From positions 124,001 to 188,000 of the forward strand of contig NZ_JACDXU010000001.1 in NCBI RefSeq assembly GCF_020539485.1: 64,000 bases of DNA, given 5' to 3'. The position numbers and the translations under genes were made by a program. Positions 24,384 to 33,362 of the stretch are shown piece by piece (position 1 is the first letter of the stretch; each line of letters starts with the position of its first letter). The stretch is from Fulverythrobacter ferritrahens. Its GTDB lineage: Bacteria; Pseudomonadota; Alphaproteobacteria; Sphingomonadales; Sphingomonadaceae. Under the pieces are notes generated by a model. That model saw nothing but the letters and a program-made list of their open reading frames with translations, ran no database searches and was not told where the DNA came from.

Positions 24384-26360
24384 TCAGGCAGCCTGCTCGG
24401 CAATCTCCTCAGTCGAGTCGTCGGTGGCCGCTTCGTCTGCAAGGTCATTAACAGGAGAGCTACACTCAGCATTGGCTAAACGCATGATGGCAGGGACCCA
24501 GGCCTGCGCCCGTTGCTTGACATCGGCCTCGCCAATGAAGTTGCCCGAGAAAATGCGCTCGGCAGCGCTCGTAAGCTCGGCTTTCTTTGAGGCAGCGTAT
24601 CGACTGACCAGTTCGGGACCGCCGGCGGCATCGAGCGCTTCGAGCGTGCGGGCCTTGGCCACGCGGTCGAAGTAGTTCGCCGCCGTGGGACGCCACCAAT
24701 GCGCGGTCTCGATTTCGAGGAGGGAGCCGAGCGCCTCGTGCAGCGGCACCGAGCGTTCGCCTTCGCAGGCCAGGCTGGCAACCAGTGTGCGCGAGACAAC
24801 GTGGCCAAGCCACGCCGAGCGCGCCTCGTCTGACAGCGCCCGGAACCTAGCAAACCGTTCAACGTCGCTTGTCCCAGCACGCCAGCTTTCATCCAGCGAC
24901 CCGGCGAACTCAACCAAAGCAGCACTCGCCGGTGCGTCCTTGGCCTCGAACCCAGTAACCGGGCCGGACGCGACCGAGCCAACAAGCGTCGACGCTTTCT
25001 TGGCGCGCCAATCATGCCGATCGGCATCGGCGAGCGTGAAAACCAGGAAGTCGAGCGCCAGTGCCGGATCGTTTGCGAGATGGATTGCCAGGATGTCGCG
25101 GCGTTGCATCGCGAGCTCGTCGAGCAAGCGCTGGGACAGCGAGCTGCTCTTGGGCTTCGCCTTTCCGCTATCCTCGACTGCCTCGATAGCGCCATCGTCG
25201 TCGGTGAAGACTTCGGTCTCGGTGTAGAACTGCGGGACCAAAGTCGGCTCGCCATTGCGCGCGAGGACAAGGAAGGCACCAGCCTCGGCCTTCAACTCGT
25301 CTGCCAGCACTGGGGGACGATCATTGAGCGCGCGCATCGCGCGGTCGATCACCACGAGTTCCTGTTCGGCCTTTGCCACCTCGTCCTCGTCGCTGTCTTC
25401 GTCTTCGAGCACGGCGGCGACGCGGTCGTAATCGGCCTCAAGCTCGCCGAGTTCCTTCGCTTCCTGTTCGGTCATCGGCGCAGGCTCGCATGGCAGACGG
25501 CCGAGACCTTCGACGAGGTCATGGCTGACGTAGTTGCCAAGCGTCGGGCGCACCCAGGCAAGGCCATATTCGATCGCGGTCTTTTCCGCCGCCTCTTCCA
25601 TGGCCTTGTGCGCAAGGTCTTCGAGCAGTGCGATATCGATCCAGCTCTCGCTGGCATCGTCGTCGAACAGTTCGCGTTCGATCCTGCCACCCGCAGTGAG
25701 GTAGGCATCGCGTCCGACGAGAACAGCTCGCGGATCGGAGCCACGAACAGTTGCGTCGAGCACCATGCGGCGGATCGTGTCGGGCGTGACCTGGTACCAA
25801 GCGTCCTGCAGTTCGGCATAGACATGCGCCTGGCGCTCGACGTCGGAAATCGCGCCGTAGGCCTTGGCCATGTCGAGCGTGATCGTGCCCTCGGCAAGTG
25901 CTTCGAAGACGCAGGGTGCGAGGCTTGCCAGGCGCAGACGTCCTTCGACGAACCGGACAGTGAGGCCGAAGCGGCGGGCCACGTCTTCCGTCGTAGCTCC
26001 TGCTTCGATGATGGAGGCGAAGGCCTGCGCCTCGTCGGCGGGGTTCATCGCGAGACGCTGGAAGTTCTCGGCAAGGCTGGCCTCGCGCACTTCGCTTTCC
26101 TCGCCTTCGATGACGAGGCAAGTAACCTCGTGGCTTTCGGGCAAGGTGCCCTCTTCGGCAAGCGCCTGCAGCGCGGCGAGACGGCGACCGCCTGCTTCGA
26201 CCTCGAACTTGCCGCGCTTTCCTTTGCGCACGACGAGGTTCTGCAGCAGGCCGCGCGCGGCAATGTCTGCCCGCAGCTGGAGGTCGGCCAGCACGTCGCT
26301 CGACTTGCGGACGTTGCGCGGGCTCGGGACAAGCTTCTTCAAGGGGATCGACTGGATCAT
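24384..26360 (-). CDS. ParB/RepB/Spo0J-family protein, large
   Basis: This 658-residue protein starts with a ParB N-terminal domain (about residues 1-110): the LVPSPRNVRKS arm, GLLQNLVVRKG, the GGRRLAAL motif and ENFQRLAMNPADEAQAF. An HTH follows (TEDVARRFGLTVRFVEGRLRL, about 130-160). The remaining ~480 residues are acidic and helical, with no known domain. It is about twice the length of partition ParB, there is no ParA gene beside it, and it sits with ArdC, DUF2493 and the helicase/methylase. It may act as a CTP-dependent DNA clamp or antirestriction factor rather than in partition. AGGAG precedes ATG 26360. Confidence 0.88.
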   Translation of the reverse strand: MIQSIPLKKLVPSPRNVRKSSDVLADLQLRADIAARGLLQNLVVRKGKRGKFEVEAGGRRLAALQALAEEGTLPESHEVTCLVIEGEESEVREASLAENFQRLAMNPADEAQAFASIIEAGATTEDVARRFGLTVRFVEGRLRLASLAPCVFEALAEGTITLDMAKAYGAISDVERQAHVYAELQDAWYQVTPDTIRRMVLDATVRGSDPRAVLVGRDAYLTAGGRIERELFDDDASESWIDIALLEDLAHKAMEEAAEKTAIEYGLAWVRPTLGNYVSHDLVEGLGRLPCEPAPMTEQEAKELGELEADYDRVAAVLEDEDSDEDEVAKAEQELVVIDRAMRALNDRPPVLADELKAEAGAFLVLARNGEPTLVPQFYTETEVFTDDDGAIEAVEDSGKAKPKSSSLSQRLLDELAMQRRDILAIHLANDPALALDFLVFTLADADRHDWRAKKASTLVGSVASGPVTGFEAKDAPASAALVEFAGSLDESWRAGTSDVERFARFRALSDEARSAWLGHVVSRTLVASLACEGERSVPLHEALGSLLEIETAHWWRPTAANYFDRVAKARTLEALDAAGGPELVSRYAASKKAELTSAAERIFSGNFIGEADVKQRAQAWVPAIMRLANAECSSPVNDLADEAATDDSTEEIAEQAA

Positions 26361-26440
26361 GGGTGTTCTCCTGATGGAATGAAGGCGCAGGTGAGGATCA
26401 CGAGGCCCACAAGCCCAAAGGGCTCCCTCCACTCTCATTC
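26361..26440 (-). promoter_or_regulatory. Structured leader of the parB-like gene
   Basis: On the minus strand GAGAGTGGAGGGAGC (26422-26436) is followed by an AGCCC-TTT-GGGCT hairpin and then TCAGGAGAAC before the start. This matches the ardC leader closely in order and spacing. Confidence 0.5.
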
Positions 26441-26464
26441 TGAGATTGGGGTCTGCCCGAGAGA

Positions 26465-29400
26465 TCAGGCGGCAAGCGCGGGCAGAACCGACGAGGCATT
26501 CGACACCGGGACGAACAGGCGCGTGCGGTAGCGGATGATCTCGGTGAAGCAGCCTTTGCCCTTGTACCAGTCGAGCCGATCGGGCGAGAACCCGGTCAGT
26601 TCAAGCCGCTGTTCGCCTCCGACCAGCGATCGCTTGACGGTCAAGGCATCGTGGCTTGCGAGGCCCATCGGCTTGCCGCTGGCGATGACGAGGTTGCCGA
26701 TCTGCTCAGGCGCCGGTCCGGATACTCCGGAAAGACCAAAGGTCTCGGCGATTGCGGCGAGATCGATATCGAGCACTTCACGCCCAATGATCGACTGGCC
26801 GTCCTCGGCAACGAGCCGAGTGACGCGGACATGATCGCCAGGCAGGCGCTTCCACACCGGAAGCAACAGCCCGGTGGCGAGATGGACGCGCTCGGTCACC
26901 GGTGAAGCAGAGGCCTCCTCTTCCTCGGCCCGCCAGGCGCTCGTGAACGCGGTGACGCCAATTTCTTCCCAGTGGCTCTCACCGAGTGCCTCAAGTGTCC
27001 AGTTCGCGGACTTGAGCGGGCGCAGCAGGCGGCGGCGTTCGATCACGGCCCCGTCGTCAGCAATGAGGCGTCGGGCCGGAACCGACAGTGCGACCATGCC
27101 AGAGCGCGCATTGCGCATCGGGATCGCGTGCGAACTGCCAATCTCGTGCATCCGCACCAGGCGCTTCAATCGCAGAGGCCGAAGGTGCCTCGTCACTTCG
27201 AGCGAGACGAGACGGGTCTCGGCACCGGTCACGGGGTCTGTGCGCAGGAGTTCATCGGCGAGGACCGTGAAACGATCAACCCTGACGGTTTCCAAACCCT
27301 GGTCGAGCGTTCCAGCCTCGCGCGCAGCTTCGATCCGCGCTTCAACGAGGCCGAGATATTCATCGAAGATCGCGTTCTGGAGCGCGATCGGCAGCGCGAG
27401 AATGCGGTTGAGCCAGCGCTGGATTGTTGGGAGATTGTCGGTCAGCCCGCAATCGGGGCTTTCAAGCCGGAGGCCGGTCCGCTCGACGAAATTGCCGAAC
27501 GTGGTGGCTTCGAGCTTGCCGTCATAGAGCAGCTGGAACCAGCGGCTGAGCGCGTCGCGCGCATAGTCGCTTTCGAGATTGTCGGCCGGGTCGAACAGGT
27601 TCTGTCCGCCGGTCTGGCGCTGGCCGCGCGTCAGCGCGCCCAATGCATCGAGCCTTCGCGCAATAGTCGAGATGAACCGGCGCTCGCCCTTCACATCTGT
27701 GGTGACCGGGCGGAAGAGCGGGGCCGAAGCCTGATTGGTGCGGTTGGTACGGCCGAGACCCTGGATGGCGTTGTCGGCGCGCCATCCCGGTTCAAGCAGG
27801 AAGTGAACCCGGCGCTGCTGGTTCCGGCAGCCAAGGTCGGCATGGTAGGATCGACCCGTGCCGCCTGCGTCCGAGAAGACCAGGATGCGCTTGGTGCCTT
27901 CCATGAAGCTTTGCGCTTCGGCGACATTGGCGCTGGGGCTACGCCGTTCGAGGCGTTGCCGACCATCGCGGCCCAGGACAAGTCTGCGGGTCCGGCCCGT
28001 GACTTCGGCCACTGCGTCGGTTCCGAAATGCTCGATAATCGCATCGAGCGCGGTGGCGATGGGCGGCAGTGCGCAGAGTTGTTCGATCAACGCATCACGC
28101 GCGGCTACGGCGCGCGGGCAAAAAACGGGATTGCCCTCCTCGTCGCTCATCGCCTCGGAACGAAGATTGCCATCCTCATCGGCGAAGACCTGCATCAGGC
28201 GCACCGGGAAACTCTTGGTAAGGTAGTCGATCACGTATTCACGCGGGGACAGATCGATATCGAGAGCTTCGCGTTCTTCCACGCTAAGGTCGGCAAGGCG
28301 CCGGTCGAGCATGGCCTCCGCGGTCGAGACCAGCTGCACGACAACCGAATGGTCTTCGCCAAGTGCGGCTTCCATCGCGGGGATCAGGCTCGGCAGTTTC
28401 ATCGAGAGCAGGAGCTGGGCAAAGAATCGCTGCTTGGTGCCTTCGAAAATCGACAGCGCCGCAGCCTTGGCGTTGTGATTGAGCGTATCGCCGCTGTCCT
28501 CGTCGACCACGCGGGTTGCTTCGAGCGCAGCTTCGAGGTTGCGGTGAATGATCGCCCAGGCATCGGCATAGGCATCGTAGATCCGCACCTGTGCTTCGGT
28601 CAGGCTGTGTTCGAGGATTTCGTACTCGACCCCGGCGAAGGACAACGCACGGGCGAGATAGAGGCCCTGCGCCTTGAGGTCACGGGCGACGAGTTCCATC
28701 GCCGCGACGCCGCCGGCGCGGATCTCGGTCATGAACGCCTCGTGGGTCGGAAAGGCGGTCTCCGGTCCCCACAGGCCAAGCCGTGAGGTGTAACCGAGGT
28801 TGGCTATATCCGAGGCGCCAGTGGCAGACGCGTAGAGTACGCGGGCGCGCGGCAGATGGTTCTGCAGCCTGAGGCCGGCCATGCCCTGTTCGGATCCTTT
28901 GATCTTGCCGCGAGTGGAGGAGCCTCCAAGCGCATTGGCCATGGCGTGGGCTTCGTCGAAGGCGATCACGCCATCGTACTCCTCGCCCGCCCAGGCAAGG
29001 ATCTGGTCAAGCCGCGTATCCTCGGCGCGGCCCGAGCGCAGCGTCGGGTAGGTGACGAAGAGAATGCCTTCGGACATCGTGACAGGGTGACCGAGTTTCC
29101 ACCGCGAGAGCGGCTGGAGATCGAGCGGCGGCCCGCCAAGCGCTTCCCAGTCGCGGCGTGCATCTTGGAGCAGCGCCTCGTTCTTGGTGATCCAGACATG
29201 CCGGCGCTCGCCTGCGAGCCATCGGTCCATGATGACCGCGGCGATCTGCCGTCCTTTGCCCGCTCCGGTTCCGTCCCCGAGGAAGAAGCCTTGGCGGTAG
29301 GAGTGTCCGTCCTCGGAGAGTTCCAGCGAGGTGCCTTCCTGGCTCACCTTGAACTGACCCGGAAGATCGCGCGCAAATGCCTGGGCAGCGTAGACCAGTG

Positions 29401-30712
29401 TCTCGCATTGCGCTTCGGACAGAAGGCCCTCGGCCTGCCAGCAAGCGGGAAGGCGCGGTGTGACGTCCGGCTGGGGCGCCGCGACCGAACCCATGGCAAC
29501 CGATTCCACGAGCGGGGTGGGATGGATCGGAGCATCTTCGAAGGCGATGCGGCTGGGCCCGTAAGGCAGGTAGATGCCTGCCTGTTCGGGCACAGGCGCG
29601 GGGTCGGCGAGGACCGAATAGGCAAGGTCGATCGCATTCGCCGTGGCTGCTGGTGTCGCGGCGAACGGCGCCACCGGCCGAACCGGCGCGCTTTGGGCCG
29701 AAGTCTTGCCAACGAGGCGCACTGGCTTGCCGAGCGGCAGGCGATGGATGTTGGCGGAGGTCTGTACGCGTGGCGGAAGCGCAGTGATAAGCTCGTGGAG
29801 CGAGATGAGGTCGGCAGTATCTCCGGTGATCGCAGGCGAGGACGCGGGCGTCGTCTTGTCGAACACAACCAGGCGAACGGCGATCCCCGTCCCTGTCCGG
29901 CGAAACATTTGTTGCAACCGAACATCGAGGAGCAGCGATGCTTCGTCCTGTACCTTGGCGAAAGTGGAAGCATCGAAGCCTTCGGGCATGATGGCGACCA
30001 TCCGCGCCCCATTTGCAGCCGTTCGGATCGCACCGCGTAGGTGACGCATGGCGGTCTCACCGTCCTTGCCGCGTTCCTGGCTGTGAGCGAACGGCGGGTT
30101 CATCAGCACGACCGACGGAACAGGGGCGCGAAGCAAGTCGGCGATCAGTTCCCCGTCATGCGCAGTGATGGTAGCCGTTGGGAAGACGTGGGCCAGACCG
30201 TCTCGTCTTGCCGGATCGATCTCGTTGAGGAGCAGCAAAGCGTTCTGGAGGCAACCCCAGAGAGCAAGGGCACCATTGCCTGCGGACGGTTCGAGGAGCG
30301 TGTCTTGCGCGCAGACAGCTGCGGCCTTCGCCATCAGACAGGCCAGCATTGGCGGGGTCGAGAACTGCTGGAGCTCGACCTGTGCTTCGCTGCGAACGTG
30401 CCGTGGCGGCAAGGCTGCTTCGAGCCAGTCGAACCGCGCTTCGGCTTCGTGTACATTCGTCGCCAGATCGATCCGTGAGGACTCTCGAAGCCAGAGTAGT
30501 GCGCCCATCTCAACCGCGCTGTTGTAGTCGTCGATCGTCCAGGCACCTCCCCAGTCCAGAACACCGGTCTCTTCGGCGAACAGCCCGGAAATGTCGGTAC
30601 GGGTAAGATGACGTCCCGAAGCAAGAAGCGCGGCAACTCGGGTGCCAATGGCATAGGCCAAGGGCATGGACGGCAACTGCTCGCCGGCGGGAAACAGGTC
30701 TGATTGAAACAT
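26465..30712 (-). CDS. Methyltransferase-Strawberry notch helicase fusion
   Basis: This very large protein of 1415 residues has an N-terminal region (about 140-260) with a Rossmann methyltransferase: LLEPSAGNGALALWG as the AdoMet motif and LMNPPF as the N6/N4-adenine catalytic motif. A Strawberry-notch-type SF2 helicase follows from about 480, with DGTGAGKGRQ as P-loop, FDEAHAM as DEAH and QGLGRTNRTNQ as motif VI near 1010. Related proteins occur on large alphaproteobacterial plasmids next to ParB-like and Toprim genes. The combination suggests a mobile-element DNA modification or remodelling factor. The start at 30712 has AGGAGG upstream; a 27-base longer frame overlaps the leader. Confidence 0.9.
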   Translation of the reverse strand: MFQSDLFPAGEQLPSMPLAYAIGTRVAALLASGRHLTRTDISGLFAEETGVLDWGGAWTIDDYNSAVEMGALLWLRESSRIDLATNVHEAEARFDWLEAALPPRHVRSEAQVELQQFSTPPMLACLMAKAAAVCAQDTLLEPSAGNGALALWGCLQNALLLLNEIDPARRDGLAHVFPTATITAHDGELIADLLRAPVPSVVLMNPPFAHSQERGKDGETAMRHLRGAIRTAANGARMVAIMPEGFDASTFAKVQDEASLLLDVRLQQMFRRTGTGIAVRLVVFDKTTPASSPAITGDTADLISLHELITALPPRVQTSANIHRLPLGKPVRLVGKTSAQSAPVRPVAPFAATPAATANAIDLAYSVLADPAPVPEQAGIYLPYGPSRIAFEDAPIHPTPLVESVAMGSVAAPQPDVTPRLPACWQAEGLLSEAQCETLVYAAQAFARDLPGQFKVSQEGTSLELSEDGHSYRQGFFLGDGTGAGKGRQIAAVIMDRWLAGERRHVWITKNEALLQDARRDWEALGGPPLDLQPLSRWKLGHPVTMSEGILFVTYPTLRSGRAEDTRLDQILAWAGEEYDGVIAFDEAHAMANALGGSSTRGKIKGSEQGMAGLRLQNHLPRARVLYASATGASDIANLGYTSRLGLWGPETAFPTHEAFMTEIRAGGVAAMELVARDLKAQGLYLARALSFAGVEYEILEHSLTEAQVRIYDAYADAWAIIHRNLEAALEATRVVDEDSGDTLNHNAKAAALSIFEGTKQRFFAQLLLSMKLPSLIPAMEAALGEDHSVVVQLVSTAEAMLDRRLADLSVEEREALDIDLSPREYVIDYLTKSFPVRLMQVFADEDGNLRSEAMSDEEGNPVFCPRAVAARDALIEQLCALPPIATALDAIIEHFGTDAVAEVTGRTRRLVLGRDGRQRLERRSPSANVAEAQSFMEGTKRILVFSDAGGTGRSYHADLGCRNQQRRVHFLLEPGWRADNAIQGLGRTNRTNQASAPLFRPVTTDVKGERRFISTIARRLDALGALTRGQRQTGGQNLFDPADNLESDYARDALSRWFQLLYDGKLEATTFGNFVERTGLRLESPDCGLTDNLPTIQRWLNRILALPIALQNAIFDEYLGLVEARIEAAREAGTLDQGLETVRVDRFTVLADELLRTDPVTGAETRLVSLEVTRHLRPLRLKRLVRMHEIGSSHAIPMRNARSGMVALSVPARRLIADDGAVIERRRLLRPLKSANWTLEALGESHWEEIGVTAFTSAWRAEEEEASASPVTERVHLATGLLLPVWKRLPGDHVRVTRLVAEDGQSIIGREVLDIDLAAIAETFGLSGVSGPAPEQIGNLVIASGKPMGLASHDALTVKRSLVGGEQRLELTGFSPDRLDWYKGKGCFTEIIRYRTRLFVPVSNASSVLPALAA

Positions 30713-30792
30713 GGCAATTCGTCCTCCTGATGGGGGCATCGGGACACGCCCTCTGCCGGATCAGGAATTCGAGAAGCTCTCTCTCCTCTACC
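30713..30792 (-). promoter_or_regulatory. Leader of helicase/methylase gene
   Basis: The minus strand between the Toprim stop and ATG 30712 has the purine block TAGAGGAGAGAGAGC (30776-30790, overlapping the Toprim stop), then TCAGGAGG before the start. It resembles the ardC and parB-like leaders less exactly. Confidence 0.4.
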
Positions 30793-31702
30793 GCGCCGCT
30801 TTGCGGCGCAGCCATGCTGTAAGTTCATCGTTCCAATCTGTGTCGCGTGACGACGGCTTGCGAACGTGGATCGTCCGCCCATCGCGGGCATAGGCGGCCA
30901 GGGCACGCGACGCGGCCAGCTCGCCGCCAGCATCGTGATCGACGAAGAGGTGGAGTTCGGTCACGCTATCGGGCACGCTCACGAGGCCGAAACGCTCATT
31001 GCCCAAGGTAGCCCAGACGGGGATGCCGGTTAGCGCATAGGCCGACATCGCGCTCTCGATACCCTCGGCAAGGCCGAGCTTTCCGGAAACCGGATCGAAG
31101 AGGCGGACAGCAGCTTCACCGAGCGCGCCAAGTGCGCGTTTCGGCTTTTCGAAAGCGGCCTTGCCTGAAGCCTCGGTAGACAGGAACGTGCGGTGGATGG
31201 CGATCGGGCCCTCGTCGAGGCTGACTGCCGCGATCATGGCGGGCAGAAAGCGGGCCCGTCCTTTCGGGCCAAGCGGCGTTCGTGGATGGAAGCGGAGCGC
31301 CGGAGATGCGGCGAGGATGCCGCGGCTTTCAAGATATGCCTTTGCCGGACTGGCACGCAGTGGCTGTGCATCGCGCCAGATCCTCAGCGCTACCGCCGAG
31401 GGTTTGCGGGTGCTGATCGATTCGGGTTCGTTGGTGGTCGCAGAACCTGAAAAAAACGCCGGTGCCTCGAAACCTTCACGCGCCAGAGCAGCCAGCACGC
31501 TCTGCTGATCGCATCCCGCGAAACAGTGGAAGAGGATGGCCTGTCGGCCGAGCGACACACCGAGTGACGGCGTGCGGTCATCATGCGCGGGGCAACAGGC
31601 CATGCCCTTTGTGCCGGACCATTTGCCCCCTCGCGATTCGCAAATGCGACGGGCGGTCTCGGCAAGCGACCGGTTGGGATGAGTTTGGACAGACAGGGAC
31701 AT
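30788..31702 (-). CDS. CHC2 zinc finger-Toprim primase-like protein
   Basis: In this 304-residue protein the N-terminal zinc finger has CCPAHDD and FHCFAGC (about residues 35-65), as in DnaG-type CHC2 domains. The Toprim domain (about 195-285) has GLAEGIESAMSA as the acidic first motif and LHLFVDHDAGG as DxD. The catalytic RNA-polymerase basic patch of full DnaG is not evident, and no helicase domain is attached. Such proteins are thought to prime or process DNA of mobile elements. It is followed by the helicase/methylase gene with about 75 bases between starts and stop, so they are likely co-transcribed. Confidence 0.88.
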   Translation of the reverse strand: MSLSVQTHPNRSLAETARRICESRGGKWSGTKGMACCPAHDDRTPSLGVSLGRQAILFHCFAGCDQQSVLAALAREGFEAPAFFSGSATTNEPESISTRKPSAVALRIWRDAQPLRASPAKAYLESRGILAASPALRFHPRTPLGPKGRARFLPAMIAAVSLDEGPIAIHRTFLSTEASGKAAFEKPKRALGALGEAAVRLFDPVSGKLGLAEGIESAMSAYALTGIPVWATLGNERFGLVSVPDSVTELHLFVDHDAGGELAASRALAAYARDGRTIHVRKPSSRDTDWNDELTAWLRRKAAR

Positions 31703-31791
31703 GCGAGCTCCTCAGCATGCAAAGTGGCCCCCTCATCAGCGTTCCTCTCCTCTCCCAAAGGCAGGCATTCGCGGCTTTCCTACAGGCACAT

Positions 31792-31806
31792 GTTCTTTTT
31801 ATGTTC
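31792..31806. promoter_or_regulatory. LexA-type box GTTC-N7-GTTC
   Basis: GTTCTTTTTATGTTC fits the alphaproteobacterial LexA consensus exactly. It lies between the Toprim gene (start 31702, minus) and the transglycosylase gene (start 31841, plus), only 35 bases before the latter. Confidence 0.55.
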
Positions 31807-31840
31807 TCTTTCGATTCGAATCAATGGAGCACAAGTCGAG

Positions 31841-32425
31841 ATGAACTGCCTCAATTGTCTGACCGCGCTAGCGGTCGCCTGTCTGGGGATGATCGCGACC
31901 TCCTCACAGCAAGTTCGCGCCCAGGATTTCACCTTGTTCGAGCACGCGATCGTTCCGCCGAAGACGGACCAGCAGTCGGCAAGGGAATATCTTCCCGCAA
32001 TCTACCAGGCCGAGCCAGCAACCGTATCCTACCGGGAAGGCTTGTATATGGCGGCGATAGCCGAGGCTGAACGCCGTTACGGGCTTCCGACCAACCTGCT
32101 TCGTGCTCTTATCTGGGCTGAGTCCCGCTTCAATCCGATGGCTGTTAGTCCAGCCGGTGCTGCCGGGCTGGCTCAGCTTATGCCGGCCACGGCGAGAGAA
32201 CTGGGCGTCCGGAACCGTCATGACCCTCTTGCATCGATCGACGGTGGCGCCAGGTACCTTCGCGATATGTTGGACCGGTTCGACGCAGTCCACCTGGCCT
32301 TGGCTGCTTACAATGCTGGCCCAGGTGCCGTCTCCCGATCACGCGGCATTCCCAACAATGGTGAAACGCCGCAATATGTCTGGTCTGTGTTGGGACGTTG
32401 GCAAGCAATTGGTACGTACAATTGA
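31841..32425 (+). CDS. Lytic transglycosylase (VirB1-like)
   Basis: This 194-residue exported protein has a signal peptide at about 1-26 (hydrophobic LTALAVACLGMIATSS, then a cut near VRA-Q). A SLT domain follows with the catalytic Glu in IWAESRFNP, then AGAAGLAQLMPATA and NPDLA-like repeats ending LAAYNAGPGAV. It cuts peptidoglycan in the periplasm; VirB1-type enzymes open the wall for type IV secretion. The ATG at 31841 begins exactly at the signal peptide, with GGAG upstream. No other secretion genes are visible nearby. Confidence 0.9.
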   Translation: MNCLNCLTALAVACLGMIATSSQQVRAQDFTLFEHAIVPPKTDQQSAREYLPAIYQAEPATVSYREGLYMAAIAEAERRYGLPTNLLRALIWAESRFNPMAVSPAGAAGLAQLMPATARELGVRNRHDPLASIDGGARYLRDMLDRFDAVHLALAAYNAGPGAVSRSRGIPNNGETPQYVWSVLGRWQAIGTYN

Positions 32426-32489
32426 CGAAACTACCTGATTTCCGGCTATTGTCTGAAATCATGTGCCGGAATGAAGACGGACAACGCCA

Positions 32490-33041
32490 GTGAATGAGAC
32501 CCCCGGTGAGCCGTTCGACTTTCGCAAGGCGTTGAAGGCACAGAAGCGCCGGAAGCTGAGAAAGGAGATCGCGTTGGGTTTGGGAGCATTCGCGATCGTA
32601 TTTGCTGGAGGGATGCTGGCACTCAACTGGCCAGTCCATGATGCCAGCCTTGCTAACGACGATCAGCAGCCTCAGACTTTATTCCAGCAAGCAAGCTCCC
32701 CGCAATTCGACATCTGCGGATCCACCCGGCGCACATGCGTCGTGGATGGAGATACTTTCTGGCTTGATGGCGTGAAGATCCGGATTGCCGACATCGACAC
32801 TCCTGAGATCAGCGAGCCTCGTTGCGACTATGAATACCAGCTCGGCATGCGCGCGACGCACCGCCTTGTCGAATTGCTGAATGGCGGGCCCTTTGAACTG
32901 AGGACCATCGGTAGCAGAGACGAGGATCAGTACGGTCGCAAATTGCGGGTTGTAACGCGCGGCGGCCGCTCGCTTGGCGATCAGCTGGTCAGCGAAGGCT
33001 TGGCGCGAACCTGGACCGGGAGACGTGAACCATGGTGCTGA
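32490..33041 (+). CDS. Membrane-anchored thermonuclease (SNase family)
   Basis: This 183-residue protein starts with a basic cytoplasmic segment and one membrane span (about 33-50), followed by a staphylococcal-nuclease-like OB domain (about 70-180). Catalytic-site features are VVDGDTFWLDG, IRIADIDTPE (Asp ligands) and QYGRKLR with the expected Arg. The nuclease domain would face the periplasm. It lies 65 bases after the transglycosylase and overlaps the next gene by 10 bases. Possible jobs are trimming of DNA at the cell surface or nutrition. Confidence 0.88.
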   Translation: MNETPGEPFDFRKALKAQKRRKLRKEIALGLGAFAIVFAGGMLALNWPVHDASLANDDQQPQTLFQQASSPQFDICGSTRRTCVVDGDTFWLDGVKIRIADIDTPEISEPRCDYEYQLGMRATHRLVELLNGGPFELRTIGSRDEDQYGRKLRVVTRGGRSLGDQLVSEGLARTWTGRREPWC

Positions 33042-33226
33042 ACCGCGAGCAGGAATTGTGGGCGGTCGCGCTCTGGGTCGAAAAGAACCATGGCAAAGAG
33101 GGACCCGCGTATATCGCGCAGCAAATCGAGCGGCTATCAATCGAAGGGGACGAGGCAGGCATAGCAACGTGGAAGACTGTTGCTGAGCGCTTCGATCAGC
33201 TTAGCTGCCAAAGCTCTACGAACTGA
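33032..33226 (+). CDS. DUF6961-like small protein
   Basis: This 64-residue protein has a single predicted helical domain: EQELWAVALWVEKNHG, then YIAQQIERLSIEGDEAGIATWKTVAERF. The pattern LW-x-ALWVE and W-x-x-VAERF is what I remember for DUF6961, common in sphingomonads. The start overlaps the nuclease gene by 10 bases, so it is translationally coupled. Function unknown. Confidence 0.75.
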   Translation: MVLNREQELWAVALWVEKNHGKEGPAYIAQQIERLSIEGDEAGIATWKTVAERFDQLSCQSSTN

Positions 33227-33237
33227 GGCTCTGCACG

Positions 33238-33342
33238 ATGCGGAATTGGCTTAAAGTCTGGGGCATCAGAATTGAGTTCGCCTTGCTCGCGTCAGTGTCC
33301 CTGATAGGGCTGGTCCTGAGCCTTCAGTCCTGCACTGGCTGA
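33238..33342 (+). CDS. 34-residue membrane peptide
   Basis: A short frame starts at ATG 33238 with GAGG about eight bases upstream and 11 bases after the previous stop. It encodes an N-terminal amphipathic segment and one hydrophobic helix (FALLASVSLIGLVLSL) ending in QSCTG. Position at the end of the transglycosylase-nuclease operon and the good hydrophobic segment support it. Confidence 0.45.
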   Translation: MRNWLKVWGIRIEFALLASVSLIGLVLSLQSCTG

Positions 33343-33362
33343 GAAGAAATTCGTTCTTCCGA

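Noticed and set aside
25014-30040. Long plus-strand frames (505, 604 and 394 residues) opposite the ParB-like and helicase genes
   Set aside because: They are antisense shadows caused by GC-rich third codon positions. Compositions are unlike proteins, and the minus strand has clear domains.
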